From the NCBI RefSeq assembly GCF_023856365.1, contig NC_064555.1, forward strand, positions 18,424,254-18,488,253: a stretch of DNA of 64,000 nucleotides, in the 5' to 3' direction. Under the pieces are notes generated by a model. The model searched no databases. It worked only from the letters and a program-made list of their open reading frames with translations, and was not told the DNA's origin. Origin of the DNA: Brienomyrus brachyistius. Lineage: Eukaryota > Chordata > Actinopteri > Osteoglossiformes > Mormyridae. The translations under genes and the position numbers were made by a program. The stretch's first letter is position 1, and each line of letters opens with the position of its first letter. Shown here in pieces: positions 1-22,360 of this stretch.

Positions 1-285
1 TATGCGTGGCCTTACACTTCTATGTGAGACAAAGTACAGCAGAGAGCAAAGCTTGGGGTCAGAGCACAGGTTCAGCCTTTCATCAGCACCTGAGGTTACT
101 GGCCTTGCTCGATGGGCCAACAATAACATCATCACTGCAGACCACTGGACCGGAACCAGTGACCTTCCAGAAAGAGGCACAGACCACCAGAAAGAAAAAG
201 AAAAACAACCTGCATATTTCCAGGCACGGAAAACAACCCGCATGCTGTATGGGAACAGAACCCATGCTAAGTGGGCAGGTGATTA

Positions 286-11084
<10,799 letters not shown>

Positions 11085-11825
11085 GCTGCCGGTTGGTACA
11101 GCGCAGCCTGTGGAGCCTGCAGCCGGGCGCCTGTTCATTACAGAGGGAGTGAGAGGTTGGAAGTGCCCGCGACCGCGGAGGAAAGACGGGGTGCCGCCCG
11201 CGTCCCTCCGACCAGCCTGCTAACGTTAGCACAGAGGGACTCAGTCCGCATACCCCACATCTTTCAGATGTTTAACTCCTCATCATTTATCTGAAGTCAA
11301 CAAAATAAAAACAATGTGAACTCGAATACATCAGGCAAACAGGCTTCAACATGTGTGGCGATATTTTCCGGTACATGTAGCCTGAGAGCATGCCAGCGCT
11401 GTCACGTTATTAAATTACTGTGATGCCATCCTGCATTTCACCTGCACGGAGCTGAATTTAAGGCTAGCAAATGAATGGTCCAGATAAGCAGCAGCTATCT
11501 GCTTTATTTTCGTTTACCTGTCCTTCTTTTACCCTTAAATGTTGCCTTTTCCAAAATAAAAGCAAAGCTTCGCATAAGCGTAAATACCAGCCAACAGTTC
11601 ATACTCACTAAATTGACGTTGCTGAGTGCACGCCGCTACAGTACGCCACACGTTGAAATCCTTTGTGTTAGTTTCCCAATGATAGCTGTAACCCCAGCGT
11701 TAAGCCCCCGGCTGCCCTGTGATACTGCCCTGTCCAACATCGGAGCCTCGCTGTCACTTTCTCATTAACACAAAGAGAACAGGACAGACATCCCATAATA
11801 TATCTGTCCCCTCCCTCGCCATGGT

Positions 11826-11933
11826 TACATAGCACATATTATTATATTATATATTATACTATAATTATATTATGCTATACTATATATTTTAATTGTATAT
11901 AATTATTTATATATCTGTACTATATATATATAT

Positions 11934-11986
<53 letters not shown>

Positions 11987-12038
11987 TATATAGATAGAGA
12001 ATATGTATATATACATACATATAGTGTATGTATATATA

Positions 12039-12128
<90 letters not shown>
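11826..12128. repeat. (TA)n / (CT)n microsatellite with a palindromic core
   Basis: Long TA runs occur at about 11923-11990 and 12078-12127, with a CT run at about 12043-12078. The centre (about 11992-12048) is an inverted repeat: AGAGAATATGTATATATACA on the left and its complement TGTATATATACATATTCTCT on the right. It can form a long hairpin or cruciform. Confidence 0.9.
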
Positions 12129-12130
<2 letters not shown>

Positions 12131-13168
12131 ACACACACATCTTGTGGTCTGCTAAAGTCACACCATATCTTACAACCTCTCTGTTTTCAATATATGCACA
12201 CAGACATATGCATATATCCTTTTTTATTAGATTTGGTTTGTTTAGTAGACACTTGTCCAAAACAATGCACAATGCGCTTAGGCTCACCAGAGAGCAGGGT
12301 CAGTCAACACCCACCCCATGGGCAGACCTGCTTCGCGACCTTGCATAGAATCCAAAAATTCCCAGTTAATATGACAAAAAAAACGGTAACATGGTGACTA
12401 ACCAGGTGATGTTTTCCCAAAAGTTATACGTTCATATCCAAGCCATTTTCTGTTTGTAGAGAATCTGTTTGACCTCCCTGCATTTGTGCAGAGTTTCCTC
12501 TGAGCACCTGCTTCCGTCCATAAAAAGCCCTCAGTGCGTAAGAAATAAGCTCCCTTTTATCAGTGCACAGACACACACATGCTCAGTGACATACTTCGGA
12601 TTCGCCAGTGATGGTGCATTCAGCTGATGGAGAGGGTCATTTTCAGGTGGTGGCTGCATTTCTGTGTGACTCCACTCTGGTGGCAGCACAATAACATGCA
12701 CAGGCTGCACAGACTGAGACGTCTGCAGCTGCTACAAGGTGCTACAGTGGGAACCAGCACCTGCCAAACCATTCATTCATAATCTTTCGGATAAATCATT
12801 TTGCATTCTGTTGTGAAGCTGGCTTTTTTCATAGATGGCTTTCTTACTTGCCTTAACACTTGTGCTCATAGATAATGGATTTTATAAAAAAGGAGCAGAC
12901 TGGCTAATGCAAAGGTCTATATTTATTTAAAGCAACTTAATAAGTAGTTAATTTGAGCAAATATTCATCGTGGAAAAAACCACAAGTATTTTGATCAAAT
13001 AAAATCCAGCAAGATTTTCAGATTAAATACTATTCATTCTTCTGAGTGTTTTATATAATAATATTTTCAGAATGATTCATTCTTTTCTGAAGCTGAAGTT
13101 TAATGTTAATTTCATGTTATGTCCATGTTTTGAAATCATAATGAGATAAATTTAGGGATAGACAGCTA

Positions 13169-13554
13169 ATGGATATTCTTCCATCCATCCATTTTCCAAA
13201 CTGCTTATCCTACTGGGTTGGGGGGGGGGGGGGTCCAGAGCCTATCCTGGAAGCAATGGGCACGAGGCAGGGAACAACCCAGGATGGGGGGCCAGCCCAT
13301 CGCAGGGCACACTCACACACCAGTCACTCACACATGCACACCTACAGGCAATTTAGCAACTCCAATTAGCCTCAGCATGTTTTTGGACTGTGGGGGGGGG
13401 AAACCGGAGTACCCGGAGGAAACCCCACGACGACATGGGGAGAACATGCAAACTCCACACACATGTGACCCAGGCAGATACTCGAACCGGGGTCCCAGGG
13501 GTGTGAGGCAACAGTGCTAACCACTGCACCACCATGCCACCCATGGATATTCTT
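13169..13554 (-). mobile_element. Full-length V-SINE/DANA-like SINE, minus orientation, with target-site duplication
   Basis: It has the same core as the element at 9775 in reverse (AACATGCTGAGG complement, CCCACGACGACATGGGGAGA), flanked by ATGGATATTCTT at 13169-13180 and 13543-13554. It lies 3' of gnb3, just beyond the likely poly(A) signal. Confidence 0.87.
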
Positions 13555-13608
13555 ATCAACAATAAAAGATCTGAATAAAAACAGACAAGCAAACTTGCAA
13601 TGCTAAAC

Positions 13609-13614
13609 TTTTAT
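13609..13614 (-). terminator. Candidate gnb3 poly(A) signal (AATAAA)
   Basis: The first strong AATAAA on the minus strand downstream of the gnb3 stop codon (14020) gives a 3' UTR of about 400 nt. Chosen by position only. Confidence 0.35.
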
Positions 13615-14019
13615 TAGATATTCTTCCATCATTTTAGAAACCTTCAAAAACAAATGATATGCTGTTTAATCTTGCTATGATAATACCTCAAAGGTTTTTG
13701 ACAACATTTTTAATACTGTTATATTTGCCACAGTCATGACTGTGGTGTTAGTAGTGGCAGAAGCTTCTGCACATTTGTCTTGCGCCTTATTAATGTTTCT
13801 GCATTATATGGGCTTACTGGGCTCCCAGGCGGGGTTTTATAAACTGGAAGGAGGGAGAGAGAGACATAGGGGCTCATTTGGAATTCTGAACATAACTTTT
13901 ACACCATAGTTCTCAGTTCACATGGATCAAATCCGGTTGTTTCGCTTGCAGTAATTCCCCCTTTCACTCCATCAACACCTCTCTCCCTGTCTCTCTCCAC
14001 TTGGCTCTGGTACAGCAGC

Positions 14020-17000
14020 TTAGTTCCAGATCTTCAGAAAGCTATCCCAAGATCCTGTGCAGACACACATGCCGTCTGGTGGCACCCCGGTGCAGCTTAC
14101 TCTGTTGTCATGGCCCGCCAGGACACCTGGGAGGAAGAGAGGTGACACACGACTACGTACAAACTCAATTTAAGCACCTAGTGCAGAAGAAGTAGGAGAA
14201 GCACCAGTAAGCTCAGGCCCTCAGGGTGCTTCCTCTACTCACCTACTCTCTCAGCCTTGAGAGAATCCCAGATGTTGCAGTTGAAGTCATCATACCCGGC
14301 CATGATGAGCCGGCCAGAGAGAGACAGGGCCACTGATGTGACTCCACAGGCGATGCTGGAGTCCTGGTAGGTGATGAGCTCTTGGTCAGAGCGCAGGTCA
14401 TACATCTTGCAGGTGGCATCATCAGAGCCGGTTACCATGGCGGTCCCAGAGGGAACGAACTGTGAGTGGAAATCATACATGTGAGCAGAAGTTGTACCAC
14501 AACCAAAGGGACCTGCAGCCTCTAACAGGATGCATGCGCATACAAATGTATGTCCCTAGACAGCAGCATCCACTCACCGCGATGGCGTTGATGTCGCTGG
14601 TATGTCCTTGAAAGGTCTGCTTACAGGTGCCATCCCGGATGTCCCAGAGCTTGGCTTGGGAGTCACAAGCTCCCGAGACAAAGAAGTTCATGTCCGAAGA
14701 GAGAGCCAGGGACATGCAGTCACCGACGTGGTTCATGAAGACTGTCTTCTGCTTGCCAGTCTCTATGTCCCAAAGAGCACTACCAGGGGGTGGGGGGTTA
14801 TAATCACAGGGCTCAGTGTCGTGATGAGAATAAGCCGCTTTTTTCACTGAATGTTGCATTCCTGCCTTGTGTCTCTGGCTAGATGACTTAATGGTGATCT
14901 CTCCACCCTTATACTGGATTGGGACTATCAGCTATCAGAAATAACTCACACTGCTCCATTTGGACTAGTGTGGTGCTGAGGTATCACCCCCCACATGGCT
15001 GCACTCAGGTCTCACCCCGGAGGTGGTTTGTCGTGTGGTGGGTGTGGCAACGTGCTGTAATCAGGGCACGCTCCTCACTTCTCTATCTACCTTCTACCAT
15101 CCTTACAATGACAGACTAAATAGGAGCTGTAGCTGCAGTGGCTGTCATAACAAAAGGAAAAAGAGAGCTTGCAGGTCAGCGGGAGAACCTGCCTAACTAC
15201 AATTCACTGCATCAGCATCACTGCAGCTTTTGATTATTACCAAGTAGTGTCACCAGAGCTTGTGATGATTTCGCCATCACTGAGGAAGCGGCAACATGAC
15301 AGATATCCTTTGGTAGAAAGAAATAAAGGCAGGTTATTAATGGCATACTTAACGCGCTCATTCTGTGTGTATATCAACTATCAACTGTCACAGTGTAAGT
15401 CTCTGTAAATCAGATGTTAAAGACAGTGTCGAAGAGGAAGCTCTCTATTAGTATTAGTTATTGCAGGTGGCTTTGCAGAGGATGTACTGGTTTTCATATT
15501 TACATCAGGCTTGTTGATGTCTTCAGATTCACAGAGCAAAATGGGGTAACTGCATGGTTTATTCTGGGTAAAAAGTATAAGGTGTTTCATAACTATCCTG
15601 TCAGAAATGATTGGATGGCACTAAAATAAACAGTGACTGATGACTTACATATGGACGCCTTTCTTCTGTTACCTGTGTGAGCATCGAGCTCCTTCAAGGT
15701 CCTGACATTGCCATCCTTGCCCTTGAGGTTGTAGACGGTGCACACATTGTCTAGGCCACCGCTGGCTACCAGGTTCCCCGAGGGTGCAAAAGCACATGTC
15801 ATCACCCATGAAGACTTGAGAGGGATGGCAAATATCTGAAAAGAGGAAGTGAATCACCAAGGGAGACTAGATAGGGATGGCATAAACATGAATGGAGGAA
15901 GTGAATCACCCAAGAGGACTTGACAGGGATGGCATACACATGAATGGAGGAAGTGAATCACCCAGGAGGACTTGATAGGGATGGCATACACATGAATGGA
16001 GGAAGTGAATCACCCAAGAGGACTTGATAGGGATGGCATACACATGAATGGAGGAAGTGAATCACCCAAGAGGACTTGACAGGGATGGCATACACATGAA
16101 TGGAGGAAGTGAATCACCCAAGAGGACTTGACAGGGATGGCATACACATGAATGGAGGAAGTGAATCACCCAAGAGGACTTGATAGGGATGGCATACACA
16201 TGAATGGAGGAAGTGAATCACCCAAGAGGACCTGACAGGGATGGCATACACATGAATGGAGGAAGTGAATCACCCAGGAGGACTTGATAGGGATGGCATA
16301 CACATGAGTGGAGGAAGTGAATCACCCAGGGGCACTAGATAGGGATGGCATACACATGAGGGGAGGAAGTGAATCACCCAGGGGGACTAGATAGGGATGG
16401 CATACACATGAATGGAGGAAGTGATTCACCCAGGAGGACTTGATAGGGATGGCATACACATGAGGGGAGGAAGTGAATCACCCAGGGGGACTAGATAGGG
16501 ATGGCATACACATGAGGGGAGGAAGTGATTCACCCAGGGGGACTAGATAGGGATGGCATACACATGAGGGGAGGAAGTGATTCACCCAGGGGGACTAGAT
16601 AAGAATGGCATACACATGAATGGAGGAAGTGAGTCACCCAGGGAGACTTGGGAAGGCTGGCATACATACGGAGGAAGGAAGTGATTCACCCAGGGGGACT
16701 AGATATGGATGGCATACACATGAGGGGAGGAAGTGAATCACCCAGGGGGACTAGATAGGGATGGCATACACATGAAGGGAGGAAGCGAGTCACTCAGGGA
16801 GACTCGGGACGGCTGGCAGACACATGGAGGAAGGAAGTGAATCACCCAGGGAGACTTGCGAGGCCTGGCAGACACATGAAGGGGGGAAGTGAGGGCTTTT
16901 TGGATGGCAGTGTATGTCTCAATGGGATGTAACAACTAGTATAGTTAAAGGGGAAGAAGTATGATCATACTATCACTCGCTTTACCTTGTTAGTGGTGTA

Positions 17001-18160
17001 GCCATCCCAGACAATGAGCTTGCCATCCTGTGATGCACTGATCAATAACCTGAGGATGAGAAAGGGTTTTATCAGTGGCATAGACAAATCACTTAAAAGC
17101 ACGTATTGCGATAGCTGTGTGTGGACACTAAATGTATGTGTATCATTTAGGTGCTGCTGTCTATAGCTGTGTGTAGACACATGTGTATGATTTAGGTTGT
17201 GACTGACCGTAGCTGTTTGGGGATATTAGATATGAGTGGACATTGTAGACGTATTAAAATGATATTTGTGAGCACTATAGCTTTATTATGAACAACATAT
17301 ATGAGAGAGGCTTCTGATGGCTCTGCACCACTGTTACTCAACTATGTGATTGAAATCAAATCTCCTCCACTGGCATTTCTGACATCCGCACTGGGCCGCA
17401 GAACAGTGCACTTCAGGCTTGTTGGGAGGGTAGTCTGGGCAGTTTTCCTTGTGCTTTATTTACCTGGAGTCTGAGGACCAGTGCATGGCATAGATTTTTG
17501 CCAGGTGACCTTTCAAAGTCTTCCTGGTCTTTGGCTGGACTCGGCTGACTGTGGCCGTCCCTTCCACCATCGCCTGCAGGGTTGTGTCCTGGACTGCTTT
17601 GCGAGCTGCCTATAAGACGTATAGAAGGATTTCACTGATAGGCTAGGCTGGGAACTGGTGTCAGAAAGCTCACAGATACTTGGTCTGTGTTTGCATGTTG
17701 TGATCGTTAAAAATGTAGGCAGCCTGGCCTAGAGATTTCCTTTATAGTTGGCCATGAACCAGTGCTAAGCAAGTCTTATTTGTTTGGTACTTTTCTTAGT
17801 CAATGAAGATTTTCTTTCACCTACAGCGGGCTCACAGTTTTGTGGTCAGCTGTCAGATGTGCGGCTGCTCACAGATATAATGCCATCACGCATACAGCTA
17901 CACCACTGATGTATCCACATAACTAACACTGATTGAGCTTTGACAGATGTTTGCTTACAGGACTGTGCGATTTACCAGCCTGTCAGCAGAATGATAAACG
18001 GCATCACGAATGATTCAGAAAGAGAGTACAGCCAGGATGGGGTCCCTATAACACTGCAGGCTATGTTAGCGGGACCTTCTGCGATTACGCCTGCTGGACG
18101 TACCGCAATCTGCTCTTTCAGGCTCTCAGCCTCTTTGCGCATCTGCTCCATCTCCCCCAT
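14020..18160 (-). CDS. gnb3: Guanine nucleotide-binding protein beta subunit 3 (cone transducin beta), complete
   Basis: Beta subunit of heterotrimeric G protein. With a gamma subunit it binds transducin alpha in cone photoreceptors and signals at membranes. Coding exons: 18160-18104, 17609-17464, 17049-16986, 15835-15673, 15307-15241, 14779-14578, 14459-14243, 14126-14020. They sum to 1023 nt, exactly 340 codons plus stop, the standard length of this family, and all phases close. The start [19 protein letters not shown] matches the GNB3 N-terminal helix that coils with Ggamma. Seven WD40 blades follow ([73 protein letters not shown]), and the end [11 protein letters not shown] is canonical. 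GNB3 rather than GNB1/2/4 rests on the N-terminus and [14 protein letters not shown]. The intron upstream of the exon at 15835 is filled by a 52-bp array derived from that exon. A copy of a dispersed repeat lies at 14920-15090. Confidence 0.96.
14920..15090. repeat. Interspersed repeat, copy 2 (first copy at 8465-8640)
   Basis: It shares TCCATTTGGACTAGTGTGGT and CACATGGCTGCACTCAGG with the copy in chd4 intron 1, in the same orientation, and sits in the gnb3 intron between the exons at 15307-15241 and 14779-14578. Confidence 0.7.
15801..16885 (-). repeat. 52-bp minisatellite, about 20 copies, derived from a gnb3 exon edge
   Basis: The unit contains GAGGAAGTGAATCACCCA, then GAGGACTTGACAGGGATGGC, then TACACATGAATG. 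The first 30 nt match the antisense of the exon at 15835-15673 (codons AIPLKSSWV) at 27 of 30 positions, so the exon edge is the end member of the array. The remaining 22 nt are intronic. The acceptor AG is not preserved in the copies. Confidence 0.92.
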
Positions 18161-18618
18161 GGCACTGGCCGCTAAGGGCTGTCAGCCTGGAGCAACAGAG
18201 GGAAGGTCAGGTAAGGAAGCTGCTGCCCACTGGTGGTTTCTCTGGGGAAATGTCCTGTAAGAGTCGTCACACGTTTGCAAAGTTCATTCACTGCGCTGCC
18301 GCATGTAACTACGTAGTCCACAGGGCTTTCGCATGCATACAGCATCCACAGACACCTGTAGAGTTCACATCCAAGCTCAGGTTATCTGACACAAGTTAAG
18401 CTATGGGTGTCTATAAATTGCATCAAAGCCTTCATTTTGGGCATTACTTATACACAGATGGCACCAGAGTTGAGGATCTTCTGTCCTGCTGACAGACCCG
18501 GAGGTCGACCTGGGAGGGGTAACAGGCTTAATCTCATTTGGGGATTTTATGGTCTGGCAGCTTCCTGATCACACCCTGGAGATCCTGTGACGAAAGCAGT
18601 GATTGGAAGACAGACTAC

Positions 18619-18944
18619 AGAGATTTTAGGGGCAAGCTCATAACCCTCAGATTTCTGTAATTGAATTACTGAATGCTTCTTATTACTGGATCAGTGAGGG
18701 TGGGGGAGTATGGGGGTGTATGGGGTGCATGGGGGAGTATGGGGATGTATAGGTGAGTATGGGGGTGTATGGGGGAATATGGGGGTGTATGGGGGAGTAT
18801 GGGGGTGTATGGGGATGTATGGGGGAGTATGGGGTACACCCCATGCACCCCATACTCCCCCACCCTCACTGATCCAGTAATAAGAAGCATTCAGTAATTC
18901 AATTACAGAAATCTGAGGGTTATGAGCTTGCCCCTAAAATCTCT
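18619..18944. repeat. Perfect 97-nt inverted repeat with a G-rich minisatellite spacer
   Basis: The left arm 18619-18715 (starts AGAGATTTTAGGGGCAAGCT) is the exact reverse complement of the right arm 18848-18944. The 132-nt spacer and the flank to about 18990 consist of GTATGGGGGTGTATGGGGG-type repeats. The minus strand is C-rich and the plus strand has many G4-G5 runs. Confidence 0.93.
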
Positions 18945-19314
18945 GGGGGAATATGGGGGTGTATGGGGGAGTATGGGGGGTGTATGGTGGTGAACAGGAT
19001 TAACTTTGTAACTATTACAAAAAATATTCTCATTTCAACTCAATTATACTACTATTCTGTAACTACAGAACAATGGTAACAGGGACAAAATATGAATTTT
19101 GATGTCATGAAACAGTTTGTTATATTATGACTCTACACCAAAAGCTTTATGATATATATTGTTATCAGTTACATTCTGTTTGGTGATTCCCATCACCATG
19201 GTGACTGTCACTCCTACGGCACTATGGATTTTACACTGGTTTCCTTCCACTGTGCAAAGACTCATGTTTAGGAACATCAGCGTGCTAAATGGTACATGGT
19301 GTACGAGAACAAGC

Positions 19315-19445
19315 CCTGCCGTCGACTGGCAGCTGATCCAGGGTATCCACTGTGTGATTCCTGAGATTCCAGGTTCACTTCCTCATTAGATAAGTAGTAA
19401 TAGAACACAAATGGATTGATGGGTGGATGGATGGACGGATGGTAA
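19315..19445 (+). mobile_element. Diverged SINE 3' tail
   Basis: It ends with GGATGGATGGACGGATGG after a diverged stretch resembling V-SINE tails (GACTGGCAGCTGATCCAGGG). Fragment only. Confidence 0.4.
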
Positions 19446-20317
19446 AATGGGCGGTTATTCTCTGAGTGTAATGCTAGTGTATGTTTCTTGGTTGTTACTA
19501 ACGGCATTTTTACATACAAAACATCACCTGGATTAGTTCACTATGATTTGACAATGATTTTGGCTTAAACTAAAACTGAGATAAAAGATTTAAGCTAAAT
19601 ATCAGATTAATCATATACAAAGTTAGCCTAACAAGCCAAACTGTCTCACATTCAAGAAGATAATGGAAAAAAATGTAATATTGATTAATGTGGCAAACAT
19701 AAAACACCATTAAGGCCAATTAAAACCATTACTTTAAATCCATGCTATCCAGATCATTAAAATCTAGGTACTACAGAAGGAAATGTTGAATACTTAGCAG
19801 CTTCCAGTGCTCTGGACGGACTCAGTCTGGTCCGAGCCTAGTGCTCTGGATGGTCCGAGTAGCACTGCAGTATCGGAATGTAACAGCAGCCAACATTGAG
19901 TTACTAACCTTTTCTCCCAACAGTGTACTGTTCTTTACCGCGGCTGGGGCTCTCTCTGCTCGCTCCCGCGCCTTCCTGGGAGACCAAGCTTCTCTGCTCC
20001 CTGCACAGCTTCTTCTCAGTCTGTTTCTCCCGGCACCTGCTGGGAGTCACCTATCTTACTTCCCTTTGCTCATACTTCTCCCTGTGAGCCACACCGATGG
20101 GGATTGAAAGGGATGAAGGGAGATCAGGGATGAAGGGATAAGCCCACAACAGAGAGAAGAAGAGTGGGGGAGTGAGTGAGACAGGTAAATGGATTGATGA
20201 AGGAAGTCAGGTCAAAGGAGGTGGAAAGTGAAAAATGCAAAGGGCAAGACAGTGGATGAAAAACAGGCATGTGAAAGCTGAGCAGAAGAGCTGCCAGCAG
20301 TTTTATTGTAAAGGAGA

Positions 20318-20840
20318 GGCCTGGTAATGATGCAATACTTTACTGTAACAGTGAGGCCCAGTGATGCTGCGGTGATTCACTGTAACTGAAAGGCCCGGTG
20401 ATGGTGCAGTGCTTTACTGTAATTTATAGGCCTGGTGATGGTGCAGTGCTTTACTGTAATTGAAAGGGCCCGGTGATGGTGCAGTGCTTTACTGTAATTT
20501 ATAGGCCTGGTGATGGTGCAGTGCTTTACTGTAATTGAAAGGGCCCGGTGATGGTGCAGTGCTTTACTGTAATTTATAGGCCTGGTGATGGTGCAGTGCT
20601 TTACTGTAATTGAAAGGGCCCGGTGATGGTGCAGTGCTTTACTGTAATTTATAGGCCTGGTGATGGTGCAGTGCTTTACTGTAATTGAAAGGGCCCGGTG
20701 ATGGTGCAGTGCTTTATTGTAATGGACAAGCTTGGTGAAGGGGTAGTGCTTTACTGGAATGGATAGGCCCACTAAGGGTGCAGTGCTTTATTGTGACGGA
20801 GAGACCCAGTGATGGTGAAGTGCTTTACTGTAATGGAAAC
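20318..20840. repeat. Minisatellite of alternating 37- and 38-bp monomers (75-bp higher-order unit)
   Basis: All monomers share TGATGGTGCAGTGCTTTACT. Alternate copies end in GTAATTTATAGGCCTGG or GTAATTGAAAGGGCCCGG. About four almost identical dimers are flanked by diverged monomers on both sides. Confidence 0.9.
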
Positions 20841-20865
20841 TGGATTTGACTGGTGTGGAAACAAC

Positions 20866-21285
20866 AACCTCTCCCCTCTGTCGCATCACTGGGGCCTCTC
20901 TCCCCTCTGTCGCATCATGGGGGCCTCTCTCCCCTCTGTTGCATCATGGGGGTCTCTCTCCCCTCTACCGCATCACTGGGGCCTCTCTCCCCTCTGTCGC
21001 ATCATGGGGGCCTCTCTTCCCTCTGTCGCATCATGGGGGCCTCTCTCCCCTCTACCGCATCACGGGGGCCTCTCTCCCCTCTGTCGCATCATGGGGGCCT
21101 CTCTCCCCTCTGCTACATCACCGGGGCCTCTCTCCCTTCTGCTACATCATGGGGGCCTCTCTCCCCAATGTCGCATCATGGGGGCCTCTCTCCTCTCTGT
21201 TGCATCACCGGGGCCTCTCTCCCTTCTGCTACATCATGGGGGCCTCTCTCCCCTCTGCCGCATCATCGGGGTCACTCTCCTGTCA
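20866..21285. repeat. 29-bp minisatellite, about 14 copies
   Basis: The unit is CTCTCCCCTCTGTCGCATCA then TGGGGGCCT, with C/T variants. It directly follows the 37/38-bp array and runs into the LINE 3' end. Confidence 0.92.
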
Positions 21286-21299
21286 CAGACATTTACACG

Positions 21300-21755
21300 T
21301 CACGCTGCATCCGCAAAGCCACCCGCACTGTGGACCATACACCCTTCCCACACTCTCTTCCATCTGGCAAAAGGTTCTGTAGCATACAAGCCTTCACTGC
21401 CAGCATGCCTTCCCTCAGGCCATCAGACTTCTGAATCAGAACTGAATCACAAACTGTATTTCATATACAGTTTGTTATACACTGTACACTGTCCTGCTGC
21501 TACTGTTATTTGCACTTTTATTTACTATTTATTGCTGTCCTGCTGATAGAATACGGTTCATGTCATAATATCTGTAATAATACTATTTATTCAAAAATCC
21601 ATTCAAACCAGCACGCTTACTACTGTCGACTGCACTGTGTTGTTTCTGTCGTTTTGTTTTTTTTGTGCACCTTGGTCCTGGAGGAACAATGTGTCGTTTC
21701 ACTGTGTACTACGTATATGGCTGAGCTGACAAATCAACCTACCTGACTTGACAAT
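21300..21755 (+). mobile_element. LINE-like retrotransposon 3' end
   Basis: The layout is typical of fish non-LTR elements: a last coding remnant (TTCCATCTGGCAAAAGGTTC, CCTCAGGCCATCAGACTTCT), a T-rich 3' UTR, then TGTCGTTTCACTGTGTACTA and a TATATGGCTGA-type tail. No full reverse transcriptase is present. The clade is uncertain (CR1/Rex/L2-like). Confidence 0.6.
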
Positions 21756-22234
21756 CAGAAAATCCTGCCTACTTCCCTTTTGTGGAAGGATGGCATTATG
21801 TAACAATGTACTTAGTCTTGTTTCCGGGTTTGCAGGCTGCCTCTGGACTGATCCTGTCACCCCTCCCACTCGGTAATCCTAACAAACTGTGACAGAAGCA
21901 GGTTAATAGGTTTGCGGATAGCTCTGCTAACAAGCTCAAGAGGCAGACGTCATGCTGCAGGTTTGCTCTCTGGTCTCGAAGGTAAGGGGGTAAACGATGG
22001 TTTCTGGGCTGTGCTCCGACACCAGCAACAAGTGCTGTCTTAGTGTCATCACCTCAAGGTTAAATAATGATGCTAGAGTTACACCTTACACTGTACATAC
22101 AGTAACAAGTCTCAGATTACTTGCATAGACGGCATGATTAAGCTGGTGCTGCATTATTCAGTTATTTGTTGCAACGGCACACAGTTGATGTATTTACTAA
22201 CATTTACTTTTATATTATTACATTTGGAAGGCTG

Positions 22235-22360
22235 TGATGGGTTGGTGCCCCTTTCCTGGGTCGTTCCCCGATGTGGAATGTTGCTCCTGGAATAGGCCCC
22301 AGACCCCCATGACCCTCTACAGGATAAGTGGGTTCAGAAGATGGATGGATGGGTTTCTCT
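22235..22360 (+). mobile_element. V-SINE-like 3' tail fragment
   Basis: GGCTGTGATGGGTTGGTGCC, CCTGGGTCGTTCCCC and a GGATGGATGGG end match the tail of the window's full-length SINEs. Confidence 0.6.

Larger units (their letters stand above)
11261..13600. other. Intergenic stretch between chd4 and gnb3
   Basis: I see no coding exon here. It holds the TA/CT microsatellite at 11826-12128, a SINE-like scrap near 12225-12270 (GTTTAGTAGACACTTGTCCA), a SINE at 13169-13554, and otherwise unique AT-rich DNA. Confidence 0.6.

Noticed and set aside
11907..12287. Open frames rich in Tyr-Ile and Arg-Glu repeats
   Set aside because: Simple translation of the TA and CT microsatellites.
20866..21285. CRISPR-like array (29-bp repeats)
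   Set aside because: Units are directly adjacent with no spacers, no cas genes, and the genome is eukaryotic.
20809..21546. Plus-strand open frames of about 180-245 codons in three frames
   Set aside because: Produced by the stop-free 29-bp array and a LINE remnant; three overlapping frames cannot all be genes.
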